From contig NZ_BBRG01000004.1 of assembly GCF_000975155.1 (NCBI RefSeq), positions 47,722 to 111,721 on the forward strand: 64,000 nt of DNA. Reading direction: 5' to 3'. Below the pieces are notes generated by a model. It was not told the DNA's origin and searched no databases. It saw only the letters and a list, made by a program, of their open reading frames with translations. Below, one piece after another: positions 9,849 through 18,090 of the stretch. How positions within the stretch are numbered: the first letter of the stretch is position 1; each line of letters begins with the position of its first letter. Both the position numbers and the translations under genes were made by a program. This stretch comes from Demequina globuliformis. Lineage in GTDB: Bacteria > Actinomycetota > Actinomycetes > Actinomycetales > Demequinaceae.

Positions 9849-10811
9849 TTAGAAGAGCGCTGCCGAGAGAGCCCGGCGCGCGTCCGCCACACGTGGATCC
9901 GCGGCGCCCACGACATCGAAGAGCTCCACGAGGCGCAGGCGTACCCGGTCGCGGTCATCCCCGGCGGTCACCTTCACGGCGTCGATGAGGCGAGCGAAGG
10001 CGTCCTCGACCTGGCCGCCAAGCACGTCCATGTCCGCGACAGCCATCTGCGCATCGATGTCCTGCGGGTTGTCCGCCGCAGCCGTGCGCACCGCACCCAG
10101 GTCCGCACCCTTGGTCCGCTCCATGAGCGAGACCTGAGCGCGTCCGGCCTTGGCATCAGCGTCCTTGGGGTTTTCACGCAGTGCCCGGTCGTAGGCGTCG
10201 ATCGCCGCCGCGTAGTCCTCACGCTCGATCGCGTCGTAGGCCTCCTGATGCAACGGAGGCAAAGGCTCGGGCTCGGGCTCGGCGGCCGGCTCGCCGTCGG
10301 CCGGTCCCTGGGCGGCACGGCCGGTGACGCCGTTCTGAGCGGCGATCTCGAGCACCTGGTCCAGGACGCCAGTGATCTGGTCGTCCTCGGGGGCACCCTG
10401 GAACAGCGGCGCAGGCCGGGCGGCAATGAGGGCCATCACCGTCGGCACCGCGCTGATCTGGAGAGCTTGCGCGATCTGCCCGTTCGTGTCGATGTCGCAC
10501 TGTCCAAGCAGCAGCCGCCCGTCGTAGCGGGCGATCAGCGTCTGCATGCGCGTCACCAGTTCCTTCGACGCCGGAGAGGCGGAGGACAGGAACACGATGA
10601 CCACGGGGACCTCGGTGGAGGTCTGCGCGAGGTCATTGAGGTTGGCGTCAGTGACGTCGATCACGGATCCGGCCGATGCTGCAGCCGCCTGGGGCACGCC
10701 ACCAGCGGCAGGAGCGGCGGGAGCGGCGGGAGCGGAAGGCGCTGAGGCAGCCAACTGGGACAGGTCGGGGGCGCCGCGCAGCGGCACCTCGGGGTTCTGA
10801 GAAGTCATCAT
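9849..10811 (-). CDS. Thioredoxin-fold/TPR protein (YbbN-like co-chaperone)
   Basis: A 320-residue cytoplasmic protein. After an Ala/Pro-rich leader (about residues 1-45), residues 50-155 show a thioredoxin fold (VPVVIVFLSSASPASKELV, then QISAVPTVMAL with the cis-Pro). The active-site CxxC is replaced by SASPAS, so it cannot do disulfide exchange. An acidic Glu/Pro linker leads to a C-terminal helical TPR-like domain starting at HQEAYDAIEREDYAAAIDAYDRAL. This layout matches YbbN/CnoX-type chaperone-like proteins. The two adjacent ATG codons (10811, 10808) cannot be separated by sequence. It is last in a leftward three-gene group, 23 bp after a lipoprotein gene. Confidence 0.82.
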   Translation of the reverse strand: MMTSQNPEVPLRGAPDLSQLAASAPSAPAAPAAPAAGGVPQAAAASAGSVIDVTDANLNDLAQTSTEVPVVIVFLSSASPASKELVTRMQTLIARYDGRLLLGQCDIDTNGQIAQALQISAVPTVMALIAARPAPLFQGAPEDDQITGVLDQVLEIAAQNGVTGRAAQGPADGEPAAEPEPEPLPPLHQEAYDAIEREDYAAAIDAYDRALRENPKDADAKAGRAQVSLMERTKGADLGAVRTAAADNPQDIDAQMAVADMDVLGGQVEDAFARLIDAVKVTAGDDRDRVRLRLVELFDVVGAADPRVADARRALSAALF

Positions 10812-10834
10812 TCCTCGGGAATCGGGGGCTCGGG

Positions 10835-11818
10835 TCAGTCTTCAGAGATGGAGATGAGGTTGTGGTCGGCCGCGACGATCGCGGGCTGGTCCTCGGAATC
10901 CGCGGCAGGCACGTACATCACCACGAGGTCGCGGTACTCGTATACCGCCACGTCCTCGATGTCACCATCCACCAACGGCTGCTGGTCTGCGGAAATTTCC
11001 ACGATGCCGTCGTCGACGGAGAACGATGACTCGATGGTGACGGGCGCAAACACCAAGGCGCCGCCCTCTGCGGTCCCCATCACATATGTGTCGTCGATGT
11101 CCGACTGAATGGTGTCGACGTACTCGCCGTCAGCATCCTCAGCCGCCTCGGTGAGCGTCTCGCGCGATGCGAAGATCTGCTCGCGGTAAGCGTCAGGCGC
11201 GAACGTCTCCTCGAACTCGGAGTCGGTGCCGCTGCGCAAGAGGTCAAGGTAGTTGCTGATCGCGTCCTCGGGGGTCATCTGCAGACCCTCGGCCGTCACG
11301 TCGAGTTGTGGGGCTCCCGTGGTGGTACCGGCCATCGCGGGGATCGTGGCGCCCGGGATCATGTGGGACCACTGGCGCAGCTGGTACTCATCGTCAATGC
11401 TGTCCTGAACCCACATCATGACCACGGGCGTCGAGTCGTCGCTCGCGGGTTCGGTCACGACGGCCATGGAGCGCGGGAAGGTCTCTGCTCCGGACGAGTA
11501 CACCGCTTGGACGCCCTCGGGGATCGCCACTGGGTCCGGGCCGTCCTCCTCATCGGCGAGCGTGTACTGCGCGTCACGGATGGGCACCACGTCGCCGCCC
11601 ACGCGCTCGCTGAGCAGTTCGACATCGAGCTCCGAATCTGCCTCAGCCAACTCTGCGTGCGTCTCCTCCACGATGCGGGTGGACTGCGGTTCCAACAGCG
11701 CGGCCTTGAGCGGCAGCTCCGGATCTTCCGTCACGGGCTCAGGGACGTCCGCGACGCAGCCGGTCAACAGGAGAAGGGCCGATGCCCCGGTCACCGTGGC
11801 AATAAAGCGGCGGTTCAT
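10835..11818 (-). CDS. Putative lipoprotein of unknown function
   Basis: A 327-residue acidic secreted protein. The N-terminus (MNRRFIATVTGASALLLLTGC) is a lipoprotein signal with lipidated Cys21. No family was recognised in the mature part, which alternates short beta-type segments with Asp/Glu-rich loops. The start overlaps the stop of the upstream membrane-protein gene by four bases (ATGA at 11815-11818), so translation of the pair is coupled and the products probably act together at the cell surface. Confidence 0.75.
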   Translation of the reverse strand: MNRRFIATVTGASALLLLTGCVADVPEPVTEDPELPLKAALLEPQSTRIVEETHAELAEADSELDVELLSERVGGDVVPIRDAQYTLADEEDGPDPVAIPEGVQAVYSSGAETFPRSMAVVTEPASDDSTPVVMMWVQDSIDDEYQLRQWSHMIPGATIPAMAGTTTGAPQLDVTAEGLQMTPEDAISNYLDLLRSGTDSEFEETFAPDAYREQIFASRETLTEAAEDADGEYVDTIQSDIDDTYVMGTAEGGALVFAPVTIESSFSVDDGIVEISADQQPLVDGDIEDVAVYEYRDLVVMYVPAADSEDQPAIVAADHNLISISED

Positions 11819-12807
11819 GCGCGGCCCCCTTCGCTGTCGGTCGGGCGGTCGTCGTCACCGGAGGCGGAGGGGTCATCCTCAGTGGGCTGGTCGCCCCCGG
11901 CTTGCTCGGCGCTGGACGCTACGGGGGCGTCGGCGGGCGTGGCTGCGGGTTCTTCGTCGAGCGAGGCCTCAGGCAGGTGCTCGCCGGAGGCACGCCGCGC
12001 ACGACGAGTGCCAGGCTCGCTGCCGTCCTCAGTGATGCTCCGGCCGGCGCGCCAGGACTCCACCTTGGCCTGCGCGGGGCGCAAATCGATGAAGCGCAGG
12101 AGCAACGCGATGAGGCCAATCAGGGTCAGGGCCGCGCCCCACCAGATCAGCGGAGTAATCCAGCCGTCGTTGACCTCGCGCGTGAGGCGTAGGTCGGCCT
12201 GCTCGAGCGGCGAGCCATCGCGGCTGGTCACGATCAGGGTCTCGCCCTCGGGGACGTCGGAGGCGAGCACCGCAACGCGGTCAGCGCCGTTCCATTGCTC
12301 CCGCCAGTGGTCCGTCGAGACCTCTTCCAGGACATCGGCCTGCTCGGCTTCCGCGTCCGCCGAGGGGGAGGCCGACGGGCTCGCCTCGGCCGAGGGGCTC
12401 GCTGACTCGGAGGGGCTGGCCGACGCGCTGGCCGACGCGCTCGCCGACGGCGAGGCGGATGCACTGGGGCTGGCGCTTGTGTCTGGCTCCGCAGGCTCAT
12501 ACGGGGCGGTGGACAGGGTCTCCCACTCGGGCAGGCCCGTGATAGCGGTGGCGTCGCGCTCGGCAAGCCATGCGTCGGCGTCTGCGGGGCGCGCGGTGAG
12601 AGCAACGATGTCGCCGCTACCGCTTACTCCCAGGCGAGACTGCGCGGCAAATTCGATCATTGCCGGCGAATACACCACCACAGACGTGTCGACGTCAGCT
12701 GTGGCCACGACATCGCGTGGCGGACGCTGCGCATCAGCAATCAGGCCCGTGATCAACAGGAGCACTCCCAGCACTCCCGCTGCCAGGGCAGCCGTCCTCA
12801 AGGTCAC
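11815..12807 (-). CDS. Two-TM membrane protein with Ser/Ala/Pro-rich extracellular linker
   Basis: A 330-residue protein of unknown function. Hydrophobic segments lie near residues 6-24 and about 213-235. The intervening extracellular part contains a low-complexity tract of repeated Ser-Ala-Ser-Pro units (about residues 110-150), resembling a cell-wall-spanning linker. The C-terminal 95 residues are cytoplasmic, charged and probably disordered. GTG at 12807 follows a strong AGGAGG. It is first of the leftward three-gene group and overlaps the lipoprotein gene by 4 bp. No catalytic motif was seen. Confidence 0.75.
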   Translation of the reverse strand: MTLRTAALAAGVLGVLLLITGLIADAQRPPRDVVATADVDTSVVVYSPAMIEFAAQSRLGVSGSGDIVALTARPADADAWLAERDATAITGLPEWETLSTAPYEPAEPDTSASPSASASPSASASASASASPSESASPSAEASPSASPSADAEAEQADVLEEVSTDHWREQWNGADRVAVLASDVPEGETLIVTSRDGSPLEQADLRLTREVNDGWITPLIWWGAALTLIGLIALLLRFIDLRPAQAKVESWRAGRSITEDGSEPGTRRARRASGEHLPEASLDEEPAATPADAPVASSAEQAGGDQPTEDDPSASGDDDRPTDSEGGRA

Positions 12808-12947
12808 TCGATCCTCCTAGGGTTCTGCCTTCACTTTAGGAGACTTCTGCCGATTGGGACACTTCGCGGCTTTGTCGGGGTCCGTCAGGCGCACTACCCT
12901 GGGACCGACTGCGCGGGCCGCAACCCAGCCGCGCGGGAGGAGAAATA

Positions 12948-15662
12948 ATGCCCGAAGACAGCTTGGCCTTCCCCGTCGCGATGCGCGGCTACGACCGTGA
13001 AGCGGTCGCCGCTCACATCGCCCGCCTGGAGGATTCCCTCAAGGAGGCGCGGGAAGCAGCGCAGAACGCCCAACAGGAAGCGTCGACAACGCGTGGCGCC
13101 CTGGAGGAGGCTCAGAAGTCGCTGCGGGAGTCCGAGCAGCCCACGTACAAGGGTCTGGGAGCCCGCGTTGAGCAGCTACTGCGCTCAGCGGAGGAGCAGT
13201 CGTCCGACGTGATCCAGCGCGCCAACACGCACGCCCAGGACACGGTTGCGCGGGCCAACGTCTCCGCACAACAGTTGCGAGCGCGTGCTGACAACGAGGT
13301 CGCCGAGATCCTGGCCCAGTCCCGACGCGAAGCGGAAGAGATCCGCACCGCAGCGGAGTCAGAGGCCGCCGGCACTCGCGAGTCCGCTGAGCGGCAAGCT
13401 GCCGAGACCGTCGAGCGCGCTCGCCGCGACGCCGAGCGTGTCAAGGCCGGCATCGACACGGAGATCGCTGAACTCAAGGCAGGTGCTGACCGCGAGGTTC
13501 ACACCATGCGGGCCACCGCGGAGCGCGAGACCACCGAACTCAAGGTCACCACTCAGCGTGAAGCAACCGAGGCGCTCGACACTGCCCGCGCTGAGGCGGA
13601 GCAGACGGTTGCGGCAGCCAAGGAAGAGGCCGAGGGCCTGCGGGCCGAGGCCGCGAAGGCCCTCGAAGACGCCAGGGTCGAGGCCAAGCGTATGGCGGCC
13701 GAGGCTCAGGAGGTGCGCAACGCTGCGGACGCCGAGGCGGCGGACATTCGCATCTCTGCGGATTCCGATGCGGCCTCGATGCGCAACGACGCCCAGCAGT
13801 TCCTGTCCCAGGCAGGGCGCGAGGCGGAGGCCATGCGCCGCGAAGCGGAAACGGAAGCGCGCGACCTGCGCACAGAGGTCCAGCGCGAGGTGGACTCGCT
13901 GCGCGCAGACACCGACGAGTACGACGAGGCGACCCGCGCAGACGCGGAACAGTACGCCCACACCACGCACGCCGAGGCAGACGACTACAAGGCGACGACG
14001 CAGACAGCCGCGGATGAGTACAGCGCGCGCTTGCGGGCAGACGCCGACGCGGCATTGGCTGCCGCGCACGCCGCCGCAGCCGAGCACCGCGCGCAGGTGG
14101 AGCGTGAGGCGGACGCTTACGATCACGACACCCGCACGGCTGCCGACGACTACAGCACACAAACCCGCACGGAGGCCGACGACTACGACTCCGCGACCAG
14201 GGCGGACGCCGATCAGTACACCGTCGACACCCGCGCCGAGGCCGATGACTACAAGGCGTCGACGCACGCCGCGGCGGACGAGTACAGCGCGACAACGCGT
14301 GGCGAGGCCGACGACTACAGCGCCGCGACGCGCACGGAGGCGGACGAGTACAAGTCGGCCGTTCAGGCGGAAGCGGACGACTACAGCGCCGCGACCCGTC
14401 GCGAGGCCGACAACTACGCCGAGGCGACCAGGACCGACGCCGACTCCTACTCCACCCAGACGCGGGCGGACGCGGATACCTACTCCGAGCACACCCGCGC
14501 TCAGGCCGACGCTGACGCTGCCGAGGTCCGCCAGGAGGCTGACGCCTACGACGAGGCTCAGCGGTCGCAGGCAGACGAGTACCGTCGCGTCACCATCGCG
14601 GACGCCGACGGCTACGAAACCACCACGCGCGAGGCCGCTGATCAATACAGCGACACCACTCGTGCCGAGGCAGACGAGTACAAGGCGGCGACTGAGGCAG
14701 CCGGCGACGAGTACAGCGCGACGACCCGCAAGGACGCCGACGACTACGCAGTGGCGACCAAGGAAGCGGCCGAGACCGCGTCTCGCCAGGTGCGCAAGGA
14801 AGCCGACCTCTACGACCAGGCCACCCGCAAGGAAGCCGACGAGTACGCGCAGACCACGCGTACAGCAGCCGACGACGACGCGTCGCAGGTGCGGCTCGAG
14901 GCAGACGACTACGACGCGGCGACTCGCCACGAGACGGACACCTACGCCGAGACGACCCGTCGCGAAGCGGACACCTACGCGCAGTCCACGCGCGACACCG
15001 CCGACCGCGATGCCGCGAAGAAGGCCCAGGACGCCGCCGACGAGGCGGAGGAGCGCATCGCGGCCGCTCGCCAAGAGGCCAACCACATCGTCACGACGGC
15101 TCAGCGCGACGCTGACCAGGCGCGCGCCGAGGGCCACGCCGACGCTGAGGCCGCCCACGAGGAGGCACGCCGGGCCCGCGAGGATCTTCAAATCGAGATC
15201 GCACAGCGCCGCGAGAACGCCGAGAAGGAGCTCACGGCCCGTCACGAAGAGGCCAAGGCGGAGACCGCCGCGATGGTTGAGGACGCTCGAGTGCGGGCGG
15301 ACGAGGCCGAGCAGCGCCTGTCCGATGCCCTGGAACGTGCGGAGACAGTGCGTCGGGATGCCGAGGTACATTCGCAGAGCCTGCTGTCGAACGCGCGCAA
15401 CAACGCCGACGAGATTGTCTCCGACGCGCGCGAGCACGCCGAGGGCATCATCTCCGAGGCCGTGTCCGATGCCGAGCGCGAGCGCTCCAACGCGCAGCAG
15501 GAGGTCGATGAACTCAACCGCCAGCGCGAGTCGATCACGACCTACCTCGACGACCTACGCGGTCTGCTGAGCGCCGACCCCGTGGCGGGCCTGGCGAAGG
15601 CGACCGCGCTCAAGGAGCAGCACGAGGCTGAAGAGGCCGACGACACCTCGGTCCAGCGCTAG
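12948..15662 (+). CDS. Giant DivIVA-type coiled-coil protein with hendecad tyrosine repeats
   Basis: A 904-residue, almost entirely helical protein, strongly acidic and Ala-rich. Residues 5-30 (FPVAMRGYDREAV region) resemble the N-terminal membrane-binding motif of DivIVA-domain proteins. From about residue 120 to 690 the sequence follows an 11-residue period. From 325 to 677 the pattern ADxYxxxTRxE repeats, with Tyr at 28 of 33 positions spaced exactly 11 apart. Residues 700-870 are a more ordinary coiled coil. Streptomyces Scy and FilP are also hendecad-based cytoskeletal proteins, so a polar-growth or scaffold role is likely by analogy. ATG at 12948 follows GGAGGAG. A 138-residue gene follows 11 bp downstream. 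Confidence 0.88.
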   Translation: MPEDSLAFPVAMRGYDREAVAAHIARLEDSLKEAREAAQNAQQEASTTRGALEEAQKSLRESEQPTYKGLGARVEQLLRSAEEQSSDVIQRANTHAQDTVARANVSAQQLRARADNEVAEILAQSRREAEEIRTAAESEAAGTRESAERQAAETVERARRDAERVKAGIDTEIAELKAGADREVHTMRATAERETTELKVTTQREATEALDTARAEAEQTVAAAKEEAEGLRAEAAKALEDARVEAKRMAAEAQEVRNAADAEAADIRISADSDAASMRNDAQQFLSQAGREAEAMRREAETEARDLRTEVQREVDSLRADTDEYDEATRADAEQYAHTTHAEADDYKATTQTAADEYSARLRADADAALAAAHAAAAEHRAQVEREADAYDHDTRTAADDYSTQTRTEADDYDSATRADADQYTVDTRAEADDYKASTHAAADEYSATTRGEADDYSAATRTEADEYKSAVQAEADDYSAATRREADNYAEATRTDADSYSTQTRADADTYSEHTRAQADADAAEVRQEADAYDEAQRSQADEYRRVTIADADGYETTTREAADQYSDTTRAEADEYKAATEAAGDEYSATTRKDADDYAVATKEAAETASRQVRKEADLYDQATRKEADEYAQTTRTAADDDASQVRLEADDYDAATRHETDTYAETTRREADTYAQSTRDTADRDAAKKAQDAADEAEERIAAARQEANHIVTTAQRDADQARAEGHADAEAAHEEARRAREDLQIEIAQRRENAEKELTARHEEAKAETAAMVEDARVRADEAEQRLSDALERAETVRRDAEVHSQSLLSNARNNADEIVSDAREHAEGIISEAVSDAERERSNAQQEVDELNRQRESITTYLDDLRGLLSADPVAGLAKATALKEQHEAEEADDTSVQR
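13905..15017 (+). repeat. 33-bp tandem coding repeat (11-residue unit, about 33 copies)
   Basis: DNA encoding residues 320-690 of the coiled-coil protein consists of degenerate in-frame 33-bp units. Synonymous and charged-residue changes separate the units, so the period is best seen in protein: Tyr-x3-Thr-Arg followed by Ala-Asp. No unit is frameshifted. Confidence 0.85.
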
Positions 15663-15673
15663 GGGCCCCGAGC

Positions 15674-16090
15674 ATGACGGACAGTAGCGACGCTCGGGTG
15701 CGCAGGGCCGAGGCCCTGGAGCGCGCCCAGGCGGCGCAGGCCCGTCAGGCGGGCGCCCTGGTCGCTTCGTTTGTGGACGATGCCGTCGCGGCGGGAATCA
15801 CCCCCACCGCACTCACGGCGCGCTCCTACGACGGGTCCCATCGCTACCGCACTAACGTGCGCGGCTGGTACCTGAAGCGGGACCGCACCGTGGGCGTTGG
15901 CACGGATGCACAGTTCTACATCCTGAGCGCCCCCACGTCACTGAAGGGACGTCTGCGCGGGGTGGAGCTCGATCCTTCCCCCGCCCCGCTCGAACTGGGC
16001 AAAGGGGGTCGCGACGGCGAATCCATGCCCATCGCGGATGCGCTTGCCAAGCGCCTTGCAGGCGGAAACGAGTGGGGTCAGGGGTCCTAG
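15674..16090 (+). CDS. Conserved-looking hypothetical protein, 138 aa
   Basis: A 138-residue soluble basic protein with no recognised family. An Ala/Arg-rich amphipathic helix (residues 7-40) is followed by a compact beta-rich part containing YRTNVRGWYLKRDRTVGVGTDAQFYILSAP. It begins 11 bp after the coiled-coil gene and is probably co-transcribed, suggesting an accessory role. Its TAG stop overlaps the stop of the convergent hydrolase gene (shared CTAG at 16087-16090). Confidence 0.7.
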   Translation: MTDSSDARVRRAEALERAQAAQARQAGALVASFVDDAVAAGITPTALTARSYDGSHRYRTNVRGWYLKRDRTVGVGTDAQFYILSAPTSLKGRLRGVELDPSPAPLELGKGGRDGESMPIADALAKRLAGGNEWGQGS

Positions 16091-16824
16091 CGCAGGAGCG
16101 GCGCTAAGGCGTCCGCCACGGCAGCGGGGGCCTCGAGCGCCGCAAGGTGACCCACTCCCCCGATGACGACCGGGGTGACGCCGAGCGCGGCCGCCATGGC
16201 CTCGATGTCTTCGCGCGGCACCATCCCATCGTGCTCACCCGCGACCACCACAGCGGGGCCGTCGACGTTGCGCAAGACCTCGGTGCGATCGGGACGGTCC
16301 GCCATGGCCCGCTGGCCCCACGCGATTCCGTCACCGCTGTGACGGGCGATGTTCGCGCTGACCCACTCCACGAGTTCCTCACGCTGCGGGCCCTGAATCC
16401 CCACGAGCGGTTCCGCGAGCGCGCGAGGATCCGGCGTCGCGGTAACGCCTACGTGTGACTCGGCCACCGCCAGTCGTTTGGCCTTGGCCTCGTCACTGTC
16501 GGCCACGGCCTTGGTGGCGATCAACCCCAGACCCGCCACCGCGTCTGGGTGGCGTTCGACCACTGCCATCGCGACGTACCCGCCCATGGAGCAACCGATC
16601 CAGACTGCCGCGTCCTCACCAGTGGCTTCCCTCATGGCGAGCACGGCCGCGTCTGCGATGAGGTCAAGGCTGGGCTCCTCGTCCGTGAGCGGCATCTGGC
16701 CAATGCCGGGCATGTCGAAGGTGATGACGTCGCCGCAGACATCAGGCCCGAGCACGGCGAGCAGGCCCTCCCACTGCGCACGGTCGACCGGGAAGGCGTT
16801 CAGGAAGACGATCGGAGCGGACAC
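16087..16824 (-). CDS. Alpha/beta-hydrolase
   Basis: A 245-residue cytoplasmic hydrolase. The nucleophile elbow is GCSMGG with Ser79; the oxyanion-side segment is FLNAFPVDRAQWE; the catalytic His lies near the C-terminus in GGVGHLAAL, and an Asp in VVVAGEHDGMVP is the usual third residue. The overall form matches 3-oxoadipate enol-lactonase/MhpC-type hydrolases, but the substrate cannot be read from sequence. GTG at 16824 follows GGAGG. It is convergent with the preceding hypothetical gene with overlapping stop codons. Confidence 0.85.
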   Translation of the reverse strand: MSAPIVFLNAFPVDRAQWEGLLAVLGPDVCGDVITFDMPGIGQMPLTDEEPSLDLIADAAVLAMREATGEDAAVWIGCSMGGYVAMAVVERHPDAVAGLGLIATKAVADSDEAKAKRLAVAESHVGVTATPDPRALAEPLVGIQGPQREELVEWVSANIARHSGDGIAWGQRAMADRPDRTEVLRNVDGPAVVVAGEHDGMVPREDIEAMAAALGVTPVVIGGVGHLAALEAPAAVADALAPLLR

Positions 16825-16893
16825 GGGGCCTCCTTAAGCGGCGGCACGGGAACGTGCGCCTACTGCGAGCGTACGGAAAGGGGCTGTTTGACG

Positions 16894-17622
16894 CTACGGG
16901 ACATGCGTAGGCAGCGGCGAACGGCCAGGAGCGACTTGCTCGACGATGCGGTCGAGGACAAGGCGCACGTACTTCTCGCCCACCCACAGATGCTTCGCGT
17001 CATCGACGGGAACGAGGTCGAGCTGCGTGAGCGGCGCGAAGCGTTCGCGAGCCTCTTCCGGGCGCAGAAAGTCGTCGAGTTCCGGCACCAACGCGGTGAC
17101 AGGCTTTCCACTCTCTGCCCAGGTGCGCATGTCGTCTTCGTCCGCGCGGTGCAATGGCGGCGACAGCAGGATTGCTCCCTCGACGTCGAGCGGGGCGCCG
17201 TATTTCAAGGCCAGTTCCGTGCCGAACGACCACCCCACGAGCCACCTGTTCGGAAGCGCTCGTGCCACCGCGAAGTCCACCGCAGCCCGCACGTCGGCCG
17301 CCTCCCCCACTCCCTCGTCGAAGGCGCCTTGACTGGTGCCTCGCGGTGACTCGGTGCCGCGCGTGTTGAAGCGCAGCACCGCAATGTCCGCGAGCGCTGG
17401 CAGTCGCCACGCGGCCTTGCGATACACATGCGAATCCATGAACCCGCCGTGCGTGGGTAGCGGGTGGAGGGTGATGAGGGTCGCGACAGCGGGCCTTCCC
17501 TCAGGCAAAGCGAGTTCGCCCACGAGTTCCAGGCCGTCGTCCGTGGTCAGCACGATGTCCTCGCGCAGCGCGGGTAGCACCGTCATTGACCGGATCTCTT
17601 CTCCGGATTCAGCCTCGCTCAT
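16894..17622 (-). CDS. Alpha/beta-hydrolase (dienelactone hydrolase-like)
   Basis: A 242-residue hydrolase acting on an unidentified ester or peptide. It has a fold start VGELALPEG, the oxyanion region LHPLPTHGG, the nucleophile Ser132 in VGWSFGTE, and a C-terminal His in DDAKHLWVG. The ATG at 17622 was chosen because it overlaps the upstream stop as ATGA and follows AGGA; an ATG eight codons further upstream has no such support. It is translationally coupled to the zinc-ribbon gene before it. Family members are common in actinobacteria but functionally uncharacterised. Confidence 0.83.
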   Translation of the reverse strand: MSEAESGEEIRSMTVLPALREDIVLTTDDGLELVGELALPEGRPAVATLITLHPLPTHGGFMDSHVYRKAAWRLPALADIAVLRFNTRGTESPRGTSQGAFDEGVGEAADVRAAVDFAVARALPNRWLVGWSFGTELALKYGAPLDVEGAILLSPPLHRADEDDMRTWAESGKPVTALVPELDDFLRPEEARERFAPLTQLDLVPVDDAKHLWVGEKYVRLVLDRIVEQVAPGRSPLPTHVP

Positions 17623-17927
17623 GCAGTCCTCCCAAACGTGTTCCAACAGTGGGTGTGCCAGTGACGGCGCTCACGCGCCGCGGCTTCTGCCCCGAACAAG
17701 CCGTCGGCCGCCCACGCCACGAGGTGCGCGGTCTGCGGAGGGATCTCCTGACCGCAGCCAGGGCACACGTAGGTTTTTTCGCTCGGCCTCGGTGTCGCGA
17801 CGATGAACTCCTCACCGCGCGGGCCCGTTTCGCGCCTGCCGCCGACAGACCCCGCCAGCCGTTCGACGTCCAGTTCCTCATGCGGCTGGCCGTAGGGGCG
17901 CTTGCGCGAGCGACGGGAGCGGGGCAT
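17619..17927 (-). CDS. Small zinc-ribbon-like hypothetical protein, 102 aa
   Basis: A 102-residue protein with a basic N-terminus (MPRSRRSRKRP) and a likely metal site: CPGCG at about residues 55-59, then His67 and a C-terminal HWHTHCW cluster. Its function is unknown; it could bind nucleic acid or be a structural zinc protein. The ATG at 17927 has no Shine-Dalgarno but TAGACT (17934-17939 on this strand) precedes it by 6 nt, implying a leaderless mRNA. The stop overlaps the downstream hydrolase start. Confidence 0.78.
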   Translation of the reverse strand: MPRSRRSRKRPYGQPHEELDVERLAGSVGGRRETGPRGEEFIVATPRPSEKTYVCPGCGQEIPPQTAHLVAWAADGLFGAEAAARERRHWHTHCWNTFGRTA

Positions 17928-17939
17928 GGTCCGAGTCTA
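17928..17939 (-). promoter_or_regulatory. Leaderless -10 for zinc-ribbon gene
   Basis: TAGACT at 17934-17939 (minus strand) lies 6 nt from the ATG, placing the transcript start at or next to the start codon. Confidence 0.55.
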
Positions 17940-18009
17940 CGGGGGCGACAAAGCTCGCCTGCCCGGCCGTGCGCGAGCCCGCCCTCGGTCCCCCGGGTCT
18001 GCAACGCAA

Positions 18010-18054
18010 CGACGCGCCGGTCGCCGCCTTGCAGGCGAAGGGACCGGCGCGTCG
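18010..18054 (-). terminator. Hairpin terminator after GH1 gene
   Basis: Perfect 13-bp arms at 18010-18022 and 18042-18054; the 19-nt loop can itself pair. It sits 36 bp past the beta-glucosidase stop and before the next gene on the same strand. There is no clear T-run. Confidence 0.65.
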
Positions 18055-18090
18055 CGCGGTGAGGCGATTAGCGGTGTGCTGGTAAACGCG

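Noticed and set aside
13905..15017. Regular repeats that could be mistaken for a CRISPR array
   Set aside because: Units are contiguous 33-mers with no unique spacers, they are in frame, and they encode a conserved 11-residue pattern.
13359..15437. A 692-codon open reading frame antisense to the coiled-coil gene
   Set aside because: It mirrors the 33-bp repeats of the sense strand and gives a Val/Gly/Leu/Arg-rich product with no domain. The sense frame has a ribosome-binding site, a DivIVA-like start and a strict protein-level period.
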